Source: Lateolabrax maculatus
Lineage: Eukaryota > Chordata > Actinopteri > Acropomatiformes > Lateolabracidae
Length of the DNA stretch: 64,000 bases
Direction: 5' to 3'
Assembly (NCBI GenBank): GCA_031216445.1
Contig: CM062202.1
Span: 2,353,001-2,417,000, forward strand
The notes under the pieces were generated by a model, which worked only from the letters and a program-made list of their open reading frames with translations, was not told the DNA's origin and made no database searches. Shown piece after piece: positions 39,561 through 52,600 of this stretch. Both the position numbers and the translations under genes were made by a program. Positions within the stretch are counted from its first letter, which is position 1, and each line of letters opens with the position of its first letter.

Positions 39561-40092
39561 TGTCACGATCTGGTCCTTCCTCCCTTATTTTGGCCACGCT
39601 CTAGCCCCAGCACTCTGTTTCTGTTCTTCAGTCTCCACATCTGCTCACTGCTCTCAGGCCATGGACTTCCCTGTTCTCCAGACCTGCGGTCCCCTTACCT
39701 TCCACCAGATGCCCTCAGACTTTCCCTCCTTTCACCATCACCTGACTGCCCCAGCCATCCACACACCTGTTCCCACTCTCGTCAGCCCTGCCTGCTCCGC
39801 GCAGTCCTCCCCTGGAGCTCATAATCAGTCTCTTATATAAACTGGTGTAGTGTCTTTGTTCAGTTGTCAGGTCGTGGTGTATGTTATGTTTGTGTTTGGA
39901 TTCATACCCTGTGTCCTGTTTATCCACCTGCCTGCTCTGGGCCTTGTTACATTTTGGTTTTCACTTTGCCTCACCCTCCCATAAGTTTTTGTTGTACTTT
40001 TTGATTAAATAACCTGTTTGAACCATACCTGCCGGCCTCCTCTCCTCTCCGTTTGTTTCCTACCCCTGTTTCCTGCATACTTCACTGTGACA
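39561..40092 (+). mobile_element. Solo LTR 1, 532 bp, inserted in the L1-like fragment
   Basis: Starts TGTCACGATC and ends TTCACTGTGACA, so it has TG...CA ends with a 6-bp inverted match TGTCAC/GTGACA. It is flanked by a perfect 5-bp duplication GTCCC (39556-39560 and 40093-40097). TATATAA at 39834-39840 and ATTAAA at 40004-40009 give a plus-strand promoter and poly(A) layout. No internal retrotransposon sequence adjoins, so it is a recombined solo LTR, probably of a Gypsy-like family. Removing it rejoins the L1-like reading frame. Confidence 0.75.
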
Positions 40093-40619
40093 GTCCCTTA
40101 TAACCTGTCCAATCTGGGATATTTTGGTAGAGATACGCCATTAACAGACAATCGTGTGTACTGTCTTTACAATTTCACAAGAAAAATCAATTAGCGGATT
40201 ATCTTTTTTAACATATTTAGGTTGGTACCATAATCCACTTATTGTATTCAGACATGACCTTCTCTACTCCCAACCGCCAACAGCATATTGATTTTTTTTT
40301 TTTTCTTTGTATGCCAACTGTGAAGGAATTTTCCTTCTTGTATGTTAATGGTAAATTAAGGTCAGGTCAACTGTCTGTCTCTGTTCGCCTGTCTCACTTT
40401 GTGTGCCGGATAAGGCCGAGTTGGCTCTGGCACCTGGAAGACGAAGGTCAGCTAGAAACATTCTGTATTCAGTTTTAGACCCAACAGGCTGGCACCAAGT
40501 TTGGAGGCGCTGGATAAGAGACTGTAGAGAGGTGGGAATAGTTTTTCAGGACAACATCTTCAGATCTGGGTAGCAGCAAGCTGTATCTCACATGTTGTTG
40601 TCCCCATCAAGTCTAATCT

Positions 40620-41165
40620 GCTCATTCATACTTTCAGGTGTAAACTTTATTCAAACCAGAAAATGTTGTACATCTTTTATACATTCTTAGTTTTATTCAA
40701 CTTTTAACTCCCATTCATAATATTTACATAATTTCCAAATTTTCTAGTCTAGTCTGACCAAGGACTGAGACGGCAGTTAACAGCAGTTGGTGGACGTGAC
40801 AAACAGACACACACACACACAGGATTTTTGCATTTTTTTGACTTTTTCAAGCATTTTTCATGTCTAATCTTCTAATTCATAATTTTATGTGTAAACCAGA
40901 AAATCTTGTACATATTTCATACATTTTCAGTTTTTTTCAACTTTTAACTGCCATTCATAATATTTCGACCGTTTCCCACTTTTCTTACTAATTCATACTC
41001 CCTCCAGCTGCATCAAGCTAGTTCAAGCCAGCAATCCAGTTTAGCGCCAGCCTTTCAACAAACATTCAACTATTCAACATATTTCATACATTGTTGATAT
41101 TATTTAACTTTTTGTGCTCAACTTCAGCAATTCAGTTTAGCGTCAGCCTTTCACCAGTCAGCATT
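40620..41165. repeat. Degenerate tandem repeat, unit about 240 bp
   Basis: AACCAGAAAATGTTGTACAT...TTTTAACTCCCATTCATAAT at 40653-40725 recurs as AACCAGAAAATCTTGTACAT...TTTTAACTGCCATTCATAAT at 40896-40963, with a partial third copy at about 41075-41125. CAGTTTAGCGCCAGCCTTTC and CAGTTTAGCGTCAGCCTTTC (41037, 41132) are also repeated. It lies within the L1-like element region. Confidence 0.6.
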
Positions 41166-41492
41166 CACACCGCAATTTCTTCAGAAATTGCCTTTTCTAG
41201 TTTTACTGTGAGATTCCAAAAGCATCATCTTGGTTTTAAAGTAATCCACATCTTTGGTAAGTTATTAGTAACTTTCTAGTGCTGCACTGGTTCTCCAGTT
41301 CCCCTATTTGCGTTTCAACTTTGCTCATCCTATTCAACCAGCAGGGATGTCCTTCTTCAATCCTTCGATAGAGTCATTAAGATTGTCAAGGCTAAACTCA
41401 AATAAGTTTTTGATATTATTGCTCTGGGTCAAAAGCTGCAGTGCTCAGGCTGGCGGTTCTTCGTCACCCATGATTTGTTTGTAGGCCACGCG

Positions 41493-42015
41493 TGTGACAA
41501 CGGTGGTTTTAAAGGACCAATGAACGGACGCTGAAGATTCACATGCACAGGGTTTATTTCAGTATAGGGGAAGGTGGGACAGACGAGCAGGGGACCAATT
41601 TGCTGGGGAAGCGGGGACTCGAGGTAGACGACGAAGGGGAGAGGGTCCAGGTGAGGAGCGGGTCTAGAGCAGCTGGGCTACGCAGGGCAGGAGGTCTGAG
41701 GATACAGGAGGAGAGGGTCAGAACAGGCCAGGAAACATGGAGAAGCTAGGGGAGCAAAAAAAAAACACTGGAGAGTCACGAAAAAGTCACGAGGGAAGCA
41801 AAAGAGGAGCCGGATAAGTTACCGCATGAAAAACTGTAAAGATCTGGCGATGAGTGAATGCAGAGCCGGTGTATTTGAGCTGAGGTTGATGAGTGATGAG
41901 CTTCAGGTGTGCCCTGCAGTAGCTGCCAGAGTCTGGGACCCGCCCCTAGGAGGGAGGAGAAACACAAGGAGGGGAGGAGAGCAACAACAGGGGCAGCACA
42001 GACACAGATGTAACA
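41493..42015 (-). mobile_element. Solo LTR 2, 523 bp, minus orientation
   Basis: Plus-strand ends are TGTGACAACGG and GATGTAACA, giving TG...CA termini. A perfect 5-bp duplication ACGCG flanks it (41488-41492 and 42016-42020). TTTATT at 41553-41558 is an AATAAA on the minus strand about 60 bp from the LTR end, matching the layout of solo LTR 1. No internal retroelement genes adjoin. It sits next to the start of the ORF1-like remnant of the L1-like element. Confidence 0.72.
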
Positions 42016-42463
42016 ACGCGGTCTGCGTCTCATTTTTGCCCTCGTCTCCCTCTGGGCCATACACCTTGCTGGTATGTTAAAGTGCAGTTTACGGTGTTTA
42101 TAGTGTTAGTTTCTTATGTTGGAGGCAGTATTTTGGCGCATATAAGGTCTGTATTTGTGAGAGACACTAGCACACCATTCTCCTCTTGTCAAGTGATCTC
42201 ACCGAGTAGGCTGTCATTTTTACAGATCGCCAACAGTATGGGCAACCTCAAGTACATTTTGAACACTTTATTGTCACATCTCTTCCTACATATTTCAGTC
42301 TATCAACATCAAGTTTAGAGCATAACACCCATAGACGAACCACACTGGCTTTTTTTTTTTAATGGATGCAGAAAAATGGAAGGAGTGGCATTTCACTTAC
42401 AGTTAGCACCGCAGCAACATGATGGATTTACATAATCAGTCATAACTCACTGGTCTTTACTTA

Positions 42464-43016
42464 TAGCCTGGCAGAGACTAATTTCCAAATGTGTATTAGT
42501 CTGGAACCTCTCAGTTCATTTTCAATTTCCAAGGGGCGTCGATGGGTGGAGACAACCAATCAAACACACATTTCTTCAGCATAAGGTTTAGGTGCAGTTG
42601 TTGTGAGTAATGCATGGCTGTGAGTGAAAAGTTGCTGTGGTTTATAACACCCAAGAGACATCCATCTATGAAAGTAGCCGGACCTTGGACATAGGCTTAT
42701 CTAAACATTACACACACATGTACCTAAACATTGGACACACATGGCAGAGACATCTCTCAGCTCAGACACCTCACAGTTGTTTGTTCTTCCTTTAGAGAAA
42801 ATTTACCGTCCAGTCCATTTAATACTGCCGCTGTAGCCGCCCAGTAAACATTCCGTATCGGGAGCGCCATCTTGGATATTCACAAAGATACCTGAGCGGC
42901 GCTCCTCTCTGTCAGTCATCATATTAAACCAGCCTCCTACTAAGTAAACGCTTGTGGTTGGTTATCCCGATAAATCGGAAGAAAAGAGCTTGCAGATTCG
43001 TCTGGTTCCCAGGCTA
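42464..43016. mobile_element. Nonautonomous TIR element, 553 bp, 9-bp target duplication
   Basis: The ends TAGCCTGGCAGAGAC and GGTTCCCAGGCTA form an inverted repeat TAGCCTGG/CCAGGCTA that continues imperfectly. Perfect 9-bp direct repeats CTTTACTTA flank it (42455-42463 and 43017-43025). There is no open frame of note. A 9-bp duplication is typical of Mutator-like elements, so a MULE-derived MITE is the best guess. Confidence 0.7.
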
Positions 43017-43025
43017 CTTTACTTA

Positions 43026-46000
43026 TAATTGTATACAATTCATCCTCTTACAAAGCCTAAATATTTCCTGACAGGATTCAGATATTAACCACACTGGCTC
43101 TTGGTATCCCAGTTTACCAATCACCATAAAATATTGCCATAATTTGCCTGTGAACACATGATGGACGACAAAAGAATAATGTCAGAATGTTAGAAAGCGC
43201 CAACATCCGCATCTCAACACTTCCTCAGAGGTTTTCTCAAGTTTCCCCCACATCAGTGTTGAATGGTCGACTTAAAAATGATCCAGCAGGGTGGCTTTGT
43301 ATTCATTGTGGGACTTAAGATTTACACAATTTACATTTTGCATTCACAGCAAAATAAAGCAAACTTTAAAAAAAAACCTTTATGACTCTGACTTGATAAA
43401 AGTACTTATTTAACCCTATGTGTTTGTGTGTTGAGCGTGTGCAATTTTACAAATTCTATTTTGCATCTGTCACTATTTTCTCAAAGACATAGCTGTAACT
43501 TCGAAAATAATCCTCTTTCCTCTAAATGTATATTCTATCATTAAATAAAGTGTAAATTATAGCCTTCAAATAAAAGCCTTCAGCCATTTACATTTAAAGG
43601 TTTAGATTTCACGTAGGCAGTTCTGACTTCCTCCTCCCTCCTCCTCTTGCTCTGCCTGCAGCCTGTCGGTGTATCAGTGGGTGCAGCTGAGTCAGACACG
43701 CTTGCAGCTGAAACTGTGAAAGTCATCTGTTAATCATAAATAGACCTGTGACCGCTGCCAGATAAACGGCGTCTTACCTCCTGCCTTCTGGGAACCAAGT
43801 CAGACGGAATGGATTCCAGACATCACTTTTTAACACGTACACCTGCGTGAGAAAGGTGAGTTTTGTCCTCATTCTTACAGCGTGAATAATGCTTGAATTC
43901 ATGTTTGCAAGTACAGAATAATGTTATAACTAAAGAATCGTTTCTGTGGTAACTGGATAAAAAAGTGCCTCCTGTGTGTGCCTGCTTTAAAGATGTCCAA
44001 CGGGTGATTTTTAAAAAACATTTAATTTTATTATTTATTATACGATGTTTGGTCCACTCCATATTGAGATATATATGAGGTATATGTAGGCTAACAAGTG
44101 CATGACACATTAAACATGTCTAACTGTGGATGCTTTTCATTAGTTTATATAAAAGTTTTCACAAAACTATATGAGAGCATTTTATGTGTATATGAGCACA
44201 TTTTACTAGTATGTGCAAAAGCATTTTAACAGACTGTAAAATATTTCACTTGTGCGTGTAAAGCATTTCATTTGTGTGTGGGTTTGTGTGAGTGTGAAAG
44301 TTTTCAGTGTAGTATGTAAATGAGTATGTGGTTCCATCAGTGCCAAAATGATGTTGCTTGCACAATGTCTATGTCGACTGAACATGTGACAAAACTTTTG
44401 TCTATGTCTATTCATCTTTGAACTGTATTTCTGTCGTCTTGTTGCGCTCCCTGTCGTCTGACAATGTCGTCTGGATGTGTCATTTTAATATTTAAAAGAA
44501 AAAAAGAAAAGAAAAGAAAGCTGAGCCGACGTCCGGGACGTTACCTGTCCATCAGCTGCAGGACGTCTGTCTTAAAAAATAGTTGTTGCTTGTTGCTATT
44601 ATTCCTCCTGTTCTTACTGGCTATCTGAGTTGGACAAATGAAGCGGACCTGTCACTATTGTGTTTAATCCTGCTACCACATCCTGCCCACACCCTGCTTC
44701 GCTCAAGATAAACTGCACTGTGACCAGAGGATGGATACTTCCAAAAAAAAGGTCTGCAGTCAAGCTTTGCATTGCTTTGCAATGAAACAAACGTATGTCT
44801 CTACTGTCAAGCACCTCCACTGAACAGAGAACTGACGCCTGTCCCATGCACATGATGTAGGCTACGCCATTAGACGTGGCTGCCTTCAGCCTCCAACAAT
44901 GGCATATTTGACCCCATTTCCTGCAACAGGAAGTGGCTTTTAAACTACCCAGTGCCAAACAGCATGCAGAGGTGGTGCAGCTAAATGGGTTAATATTGTT
45001 AATATGTTAACGGTCCATAGTTAATATTTGTTCTTGTATTCACTGACCAGCCAGAAACACGAATTCAAATTAATGCAAATGTTGCTCTGTGTCTGTTGGA
45101 TGTGTAAATAGGCAATTGTTTGCCAGAATAGCTTTATACGGTGATACTATGTCAATGTTGTGTCTACAGCTTAATCCAGTGACTCCAAGTGACCACAGTA
45201 TCAACTCATGTTGCTTTAAGGGGAGCCACTTGGATACCGATATGGCTGCCTCATGTGAAGCAGTGCTGTTTTCTCTTCACATTGAGCTTCTTCTTCTGCT
45301 CTCTCGCTCTCAGTGCCCCACAGGATTTATTGGCAAAAGGTGGTTTTATTTTTTGAGTTTATCGTTTGGTTTTGTTGGTTTTTGTTGGTTTTGGCTGTTG
45401 CAAATATACACCCCATATTGATAACCCTTTGAGGGCTGCACCTTTTCCTTATTTCTAGCACGTATTCAATGTTATCACAGCACACATGTTTCTACACATA
45501 ACAGGCAAATATAAAGCATGCATAATAACACATCTGACTCATGTATCAAACATACAAATCTCTGTGCCATTATCGGCTAATTGATGAGTGAAGTGAAGAC
45601 AATGAACCGTCTGAGTTTGTTCATGTTTTCACACCCCACACCGGGATATTAATTCACTCAAATTTAATTAGTTAATCAGATGCAACCAACTGAGAGAAAA
45701 TTAAGGAATTTGTATATAATTATGTTTTTATTGAGAGCATGATATAAATTCCTTTAAGCCACTGAAACATTGTATTATGTATTTGTATTATGATTAAATA
45801 ACATCCAAACATCCAAAGCATAATATATTGAGAAGTAACCTGTCATCAGACTTTGATTAATTTCATATATGGTCAGGGTTGGCCACAAACACACCTTAGT
45901 TTACAAAGTGAAGCCTCACCAGCTGAAATGTATACAGTGGGATCATTAGAGGCAAAGCAGCGCCAATGAATTTTGACTTTAAAATCTGCAAACCCCATTT

Positions 46001-46600
46001 AGAAATGTTAAGATGCCAGACAACTGCTTTTCTTACTGGCTGTTAAGATAAAATGGTAGATAACAATTGTGCTGGTCTGATGGAAAAAAAGAAGACTGTA
46101 ATTCATTTTTTTTAACAATTTTATTTTGTTTTTGTTTTTTGGATTTCACTCCCAAATGATTTACACACTAGAAGCTGTTTTCTGGTTCATCAGAATCACA
46201 ATCAACTTTATTGACTCCAGTTCTCAGCAGCTCTCTAATATAAGGTTTATATATAGTATTAAATATATATTAATACTATATGTAATATATACTATACTAT
46301 TGCTTTAAGACTGTATGTGAAATATAAAGGTGGCAGATCACAACATATAAATATGAGTCATTTTTGTAAGCGTAATATGATTTAATTTGGTACACACTGA
46401 CCGTTTTGCTATAAGAGGTTGGTGGTTATTGTGTGATGAAAAGAACACTGCAGTTTCTACAGGACATGAGCAGGACTTTCAATCTGGTTCTTTCAACATG
46501 GTTTTGGAGACGAAGTATGCTTAACCTCACATTCAGTTCTCTGTAACCATTCCTCCTCTGACGGTGCGTTTGAGTAGCTGTGCATCTGTGGGAAAAGGTA
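43026..46600. other. Upstream region of the GT92 gene, mostly unannotated
   Basis: A TC-rich then GC-richer patch at 43620-43855 ends in AAAG with donor GTGAGT at 43856 and contains TGAGTCAG, an AP-1 consensus, at about 43689. It could be a noncoding first exon. A minus-strand LINE tail (ATCAGAATCACAATCAACTT then TATTG) is at 46186-46225. The open frames at 44614-44958 and 45089-45421 have no recognisable family or splice context. Confidence 0.4.
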
Positions 46601-46689
46601 AGAATCACTCACTCACTTGTGCTTGTCCAGGATTCTCCGTGAGGATCGGGGAGACGTATCTGAGCCGAAAGCAGCAGAACTGAGGCGAC

Positions 46690-49600
46690 ATGTTTGTGAT
46701 GCACCGCAATCATCAGCAGCTGCCTCAACTAAAGAAGTTCAGGCGGTTGATGTGCGTCAGTTCTGTCATCACCGTCCTCTCTCTCACCTTGATGCTCTGG
46801 ACCTACAAGTGGGTGAAATTACTTGTCTCAAGCTGTGGCTTAATGTGTGGCTCAAATATGGAGGATGGAGTCCATATTGGAAATTATTTTGTCCCTATAA
46901 ACACCGCTGCATGACCCACATCTCATATTAATGAAGGTCTCAGCAATGTTCCCTTTATCAAACTTCTCTTGAAGTCTATGATTTTAAATACACTTTGTGG
47001 GAATATGCTACACTTCACAGGAATATCTGGATTTCTCACTAATGAAGCGTGATTTTAAACACAAAACTGGTGTATTTTTCTGCCATTAATTATTCCTATT
47101 CATCAGATAATGTGGCAATCGTCTTTAGTGGAACCAGAATTCTTCCTAAAAGTACATTTAATTTGAGGTGGACAACAACACAATTGTTGATCATGTATTC
47201 TTCAGCGTTTATTTTGACCAGTTTTAACAGATAAATGATTAAATGGGTGCATATGTCCACCTTATATTGCTGGCCTGAGGTTATTACTGATGCAGTGGCA
47301 GGAGAGGAACATCTGTCACATGCACTCAGCTTTGCTGTTGGACATTTAGTTGCAATGTTAGTGAGCTCTTCTTCCACCTGTTGCTGCGGCTCTGCACTCT
47401 GATTCAGAGATAGAGACCTGATGGTCTTTAATTTTCAGATTTCGCACTCAGCCGCATTCTCAGTTATTCTGACAAAGTGAGCCACTTTAGCATTCTAAGT
47501 AAATGGAATAAATTACAGCAGCTGAAAGGTTTCCCAGTATTTCCTGGTAAATACTGAGATATCACTTTCTGATATTCAATAATGTGCCTGACAGAGTGAT
47601 CAGCTCCAGCTAATTTTATCTGCCGTGTGTGGTTTTGTGATATGAGCTCATACTTACATCTCTTATATGGCTTGTGATAGTGTATGTGACAACTTTTTAT
47701 TTACTGTCATTTTTCCTGGGAGGTCTCTTTTGTTTCTTAAAACGCACCAGCAGAACAGTAGGCTTCATCATCAGCCTCCTCCTCTCTTACTTCTTGAATT
47801 GTTCTTTGAACTTCCATTTAAATTGCTTGTCAATAAAAATGTGATTAGCTTATATAACCTCACAAAAATCATTTGCTGTGCATCTGCAGGTCCTACAGCA
47901 CCTTCGAGTTCTGGACTAAGTACTACAGAGCAGCCAGTGAGCCTCAGATCCCACTGCAGCCGACAGTGCCTCAACAATGTGGTCCAAGAAAAACAGGTAA
48001 ACTAACATTTATATCTTTGTCTGACATCTGTCCTAAATACAACTTTCCTCTTCCTGTTCTATTCAGCTGATGCTCATGTAACTTTCCATCTCCTGTTGCT
48101 GTAATTCACTGTAATGTTGAACATTTTTGATGTAGGAAATAACCAACCCATTTTTTAACGTGCAGGGAAGTCCAATAGTCAGTGTAGGAAACCGCTATAC
48201 CGCTTCAAAAGGAAGTCTCTGTCTTTGGTGCAGTCCTGCAGTAATACCTCCCAGAATATTGTTGTACAAGACGTCTCTTTTTCTGCCTGTCTCTACCTGT
48301 TTGTCACTGCTCATGTTTCGTCCATCTGACCTCTTTTTAGGGATATCACCGTGTTCCCAGAGCTCAGCAATTAAATTAGTGACTACAATGTTATTATTCA
48401 TGATAGGAATGATGGCCAAAACCACGAAAATAAGACCCAGGTTGTCAGTTTAACATTTTTCCCTCGTGCAGTTTCTCAGGGACAAAAGGTGTCTCCTGTG
48501 GCAGTCAAATGGACAAAGACGCTGCTGGTTTCAGCTTATCAGGAGCACCGCACAGGAAAAAAAGAGGTCAGTCCACCACTTTGGCCCAGACTGAAATAGC
48601 TCAATAACTATTGGATGGATTGCCATAAACTTTCATGTTCAGTGTAAAAATGTGGGTTTTAAGCTTACATAATGTTGTAATACCATCCTCATTATTGTCT
48701 TCTGGTACCAGGTTCGGGTTATTGCAGTGGTGCTGAGGAGCGAGACAGTCGCCTATCGCTGCCATCTCTGTTGTCAGGAGCAAATGCACATCTCTGAAGG
48801 TGTCGGCAACATCCACCGTGATCACTTTGGCTTTGTGTACGGGACAGCAGACATCATGTGTCCTATCCCGTCAGGCTGCAAGACCCCATTTTATATTGCT
48901 GTGACCTCTGCTGCACCCGGGCATGAAGGTACTGAAGGGTTCATCCCGTCAGCCATGCAAGCGGCAGGGCGACAGGGATGGCAATGTCTATCTGACGGTC
49001 CAAACTGAAACATCTCTGGTCATCATGGCATTTTGTACAGATATCCATGGTGCCCAGAAAAATAAACATTACTTGATTAATTGATTTGTAATTTGGTCTA
49101 TAAAATAGTGGAGAATGCTTATCACAATTCCCAAAAGCTCTGTTTAAGCACTGCAGCAGTTAGTGTTGACTTCTTATTCAAACTTTTGATCGTATTTATG
49201 TCCAGGTGGTGCAGAAGCCTGCAGATGAACAGTGTAAAACCTGTAGCCCTTTTATATATATATCTTTAGTTTTTCAATGAATGTGTGCAGTGTTTGATCC
49301 ACAGACATCCACAAACATGCGGTGATGACTTTATTCAGGTGTTTTTCAAACTCCTCACATTTGATCATCCTGTACTTTTAACAGCACAGCAAAGTAACGT
49401 GATTGTAAAAATGCGTCTGTGGTTCTTTTCTGTGGCCCCTTAGATGAACTTGACAAAGTCTTTTTGGAGGTGAAGAACCAGAAGATGAAAAGTGACGTCT
49501 ATCCTTATAACTTCACCGTCTGCCTCTCCACCATGTTCGATTTCACCAACGTGCTGCAGGTAACGTCACATAACACTGATATTACAGTTATTTTCAAACT

Positions 49601-52600
49601 TTTTTACTTTATTAAAAGCCAAATACAGAATTTATGTATTCTGATCAAGACAGGCAAAATAGAGAAATGCAGAATACAGACTAAATTCATTCATTCCTCT
49701 TGCTTTAATTACTTTTGGGTATTATTTTCATGCTAAGCACCTTTCCATCATACAATAGATATAATATACCTTATTAGTGAGTTATATATGAGTTATTTCC
49801 TCAATGCTCCTTACTACTATATCCCTTTTAATAATGGAGAAACCAAGACTTTTTCTTGACTGTCTTGCATTTTAGCGCTCACATGTCCCTGGAGTGTGTC
49901 CACTAAATACCTGTGTTGTATTGTAGCTGGTCCAGAGTTTGGAAATGCTGCAGTTACTGGGGGTGGACAGAGTTGTCGTCTATAAGACCAGCAGCAGCCC
50001 TGAAACACAGCGCATACTGGACTACTACACACATAAAGGTGCAATATGGTGGAGTATTTTTTTGCATGTGTGTGATTGCACTAGCAGCTGCAGCAGGGAT
50101 ATTTGAGCAGAGCAGCCAAAACTGTTTGCTGCTGCTGGAAAAACTGAGACATTCAGTCACCAGGCAGTAAATGTGCCGCAAAACCAAAACAAGTGGCTAG
50201 AAAAGGCTAAAAAGCTCCATAGAGCTGCAGAGTTTATAATAATTCTCTGTGGGTTCATGGATACAACAGAGCATTTCCCATTGCACTTAGTCATGTAATC
50301 CATGAAAATACTGATGGTACTTCAAGGTTATAATCCAGCACATTTCAGTCCTGGTTGATTTGGTGATACTTGTTGTTACCGGGGTAACAGTAGGTGCTAA
50401 TACAAGTCCCCAAATTTTGGGAGCAGCAAACACTCCTTGTTCAGCATCTGTATCAGAAAAACAACAGATTCCACCACTAACAATAAAAAACTATTATATA
50501 CAGAGGCCTTTACTGAATGTAAAAACATTAAATGTCTATTGCTGATTAAATGCAGACCATAAATAGCATCAAAAAAATGGTTTGATTTCATGAATATCCA
50601 ATGGATTATGATTTATATAATACAAAAGTATTAATTTCCCAGAATGCATGCTAAACTACAATGCTCACATGTGTCCTTCTAATCTAATTCTTCCAATGTC
50701 TTTCTCAGGTTTAGTAGAGGAGATTCCTTGGTCTCTGTCCAGATTTCTGAATGTATCTCAGGGCTGGCTGCCTGAACACGGCCCAGGTGACCTCCACTAC
50801 TTTGGCCAGATTCCTGCTCTCAATGACTGTGTTTACAGATACATGTACCGATCCAGATACGTGGCCCTGCAGGACATCGATGAGCTCATACTGCCCCAGT
50901 CAGTCAACAGGTACAGTTCATTTATGAATTACACAAGTTTCTTTTAATAAATTGTCCTGTAGCCCTGGGAAATATGCGCTTAAATTCATTACATTTATGA
51001 ATAACTAATTAAAGGATATTATGATAGTGTGTTACAAAGTATTTATTAGTGTCTATGCACATGTACATTTCATTCACAGGTGTGTTTAAAATGGTTTATA
51101 GATTTTACTACTTCCTGAAATACAGTATATCTTTATAATTATTTATAAAGTTTACACAGCAGTTATAGATGCTTCACATGAGGAGTTATGGACATCACTA
51201 TAGTGTGCTGTTGTATGTTATAAAGCATGTATTAATTGTTTATATACTGCTTATAAATGTAAATGGGTGTTTAAAAAGTGTTGAGTGTATTAAGTGTCAT
51301 TCTATTACCAGTTGGTCGGAGCTGTTGCCTCTGCTGGAAAAGAAATATGGCGCTGACCGGTGTTACATGTTTGAGAATAACGTGTTCCCCAACACCGTCA
51401 CGCTGCCTACTCTGCGCCCGCAGAGCCCCAGCTGGCAGAATGTGTCCGGGGTGAACATCCTGGCTCACCTGTACCACGAACCCATCATTGCACAGACTCA
51501 TTTCACCAACTTCAAGATCATTGTCAACCCCCGAGCTGTGATCTCCCCGACCGTCCACGGCCTGCTGGACTCACAGAAGGGCTGCTCCTGGGTGGACAGG
51601 AATGTAGCACGGATGTACCACACAAGGTAGGCTGGTGGCCTTTGTTCCTCCTCATTATTTATTCAGGTAGCTGCAAGGCTGGAGTCATTTAAGCAAGTGT
51701 TTTCAAGGTGAGGCCCATGCAAATAATAGGAGGAGACATTTTAGATTTATTATGTAATCATTGGATTCACTAAGGTCTCACAATCTGAGATGCTCGTTTT
51801 GTGGGGAAAGTTCTCTGAAAAGCAGACATAAAAAAGGGCAAAATAGGATTTAAGCCATAAGAAAAGTTGTAGAGGAAAAGGAAACTTGACTTTACCTTAA
51901 TTCTACAGAAATCTGAACGACATCAGATAGTCACACCCCTGAAAATATTCAGAGAGCTGCTCCTTATTACTTTGCCTATCTAAATCCAATCACTAAATCT
52001 GATTCTTAGAAAGAAAAAGAAAATAGTAATTGGTGAACTTATGTGCTTTTGAACAATGAATCAAGATTTTGTTTGCTTATATGTTAATTATTGACCCAAG
52101 ACAGCCAACCTGTCAACACACTTTGTACTGTATCCCTTTTAAACAGCAGACGTGTATATAACATGGGTCTAATGAAACCTGTGGACCTTTTCATCTGAGA
52201 CTGAGCTGTCCCAGGTGAAGGTGTTGCAGACTTCCATTACAGGAATAGAAGATAAAGTTGAGCAGAAGCTAAAGATTACACTTTGTAGAAACCTGCCAAA
52301 AACATTCAGTAGTTTAAATCAGTTCCACTTTTAGATTCTGGATCAGTTTTGGATGCATTCAGCTACTATGGTGTGTAGTTATGTTCCTTATTCTAAAGAT
52401 GAGACTGGACTGTAAAACCAGCAGCTCCTCTCACTTCTCAACTCTGTGTCGCCAGTGTTCAGCTCAGTTTTCTGCACGACTCTCATGTCTCTGCTTTCTG
52501 TCTGTTGCAGAGCTCCGAAACAAACCGAGCTGACTTCAAACCAGCTGATTTACGACGGCCGACTGCTGAGCTACAGCGCCTTCCTCACACCGGCCGTCAG

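Larger units (their letters stand above)
38940..41480 (-). mobile_element. Decayed L1-like (Tx1-type) LINE fragments, minus strand
   Basis: On the minus strand, from about 40260 down to 38950 with the solo LTR removed, reading frames resemble the C-terminal part of an L1-like ORF2: a FYELKMQF...FLQHLQLRSVL block, then SVSVIYKLLSF, MEQWDSI, KVIHRAYITLQKVFF and a NASELCWHGCG zinc-type motif, spread over several frames with stops. At 41470-41290 a coiled-coil-like LDNLNDSIEGLKKD stretch resembles ORF1. The middle of ORF2, with the catalytic reverse-transcriptase core, is not visible, so the copy is internally deleted and dead. Family assignment is from memory of L1/Tx1 motifs. Confidence 0.55.

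Noticed and set aside
41543..42080. Several frames of 68-94 codons on both strands
   Set aside because: They lie inside solo LTR 2 and have no retroviral or host protein similarity.
44614..45421. Frames of 110-114 codons upstream of the GT92 gene
   Set aside because: No family similarity and no consistent splice links to the GT92 exons.
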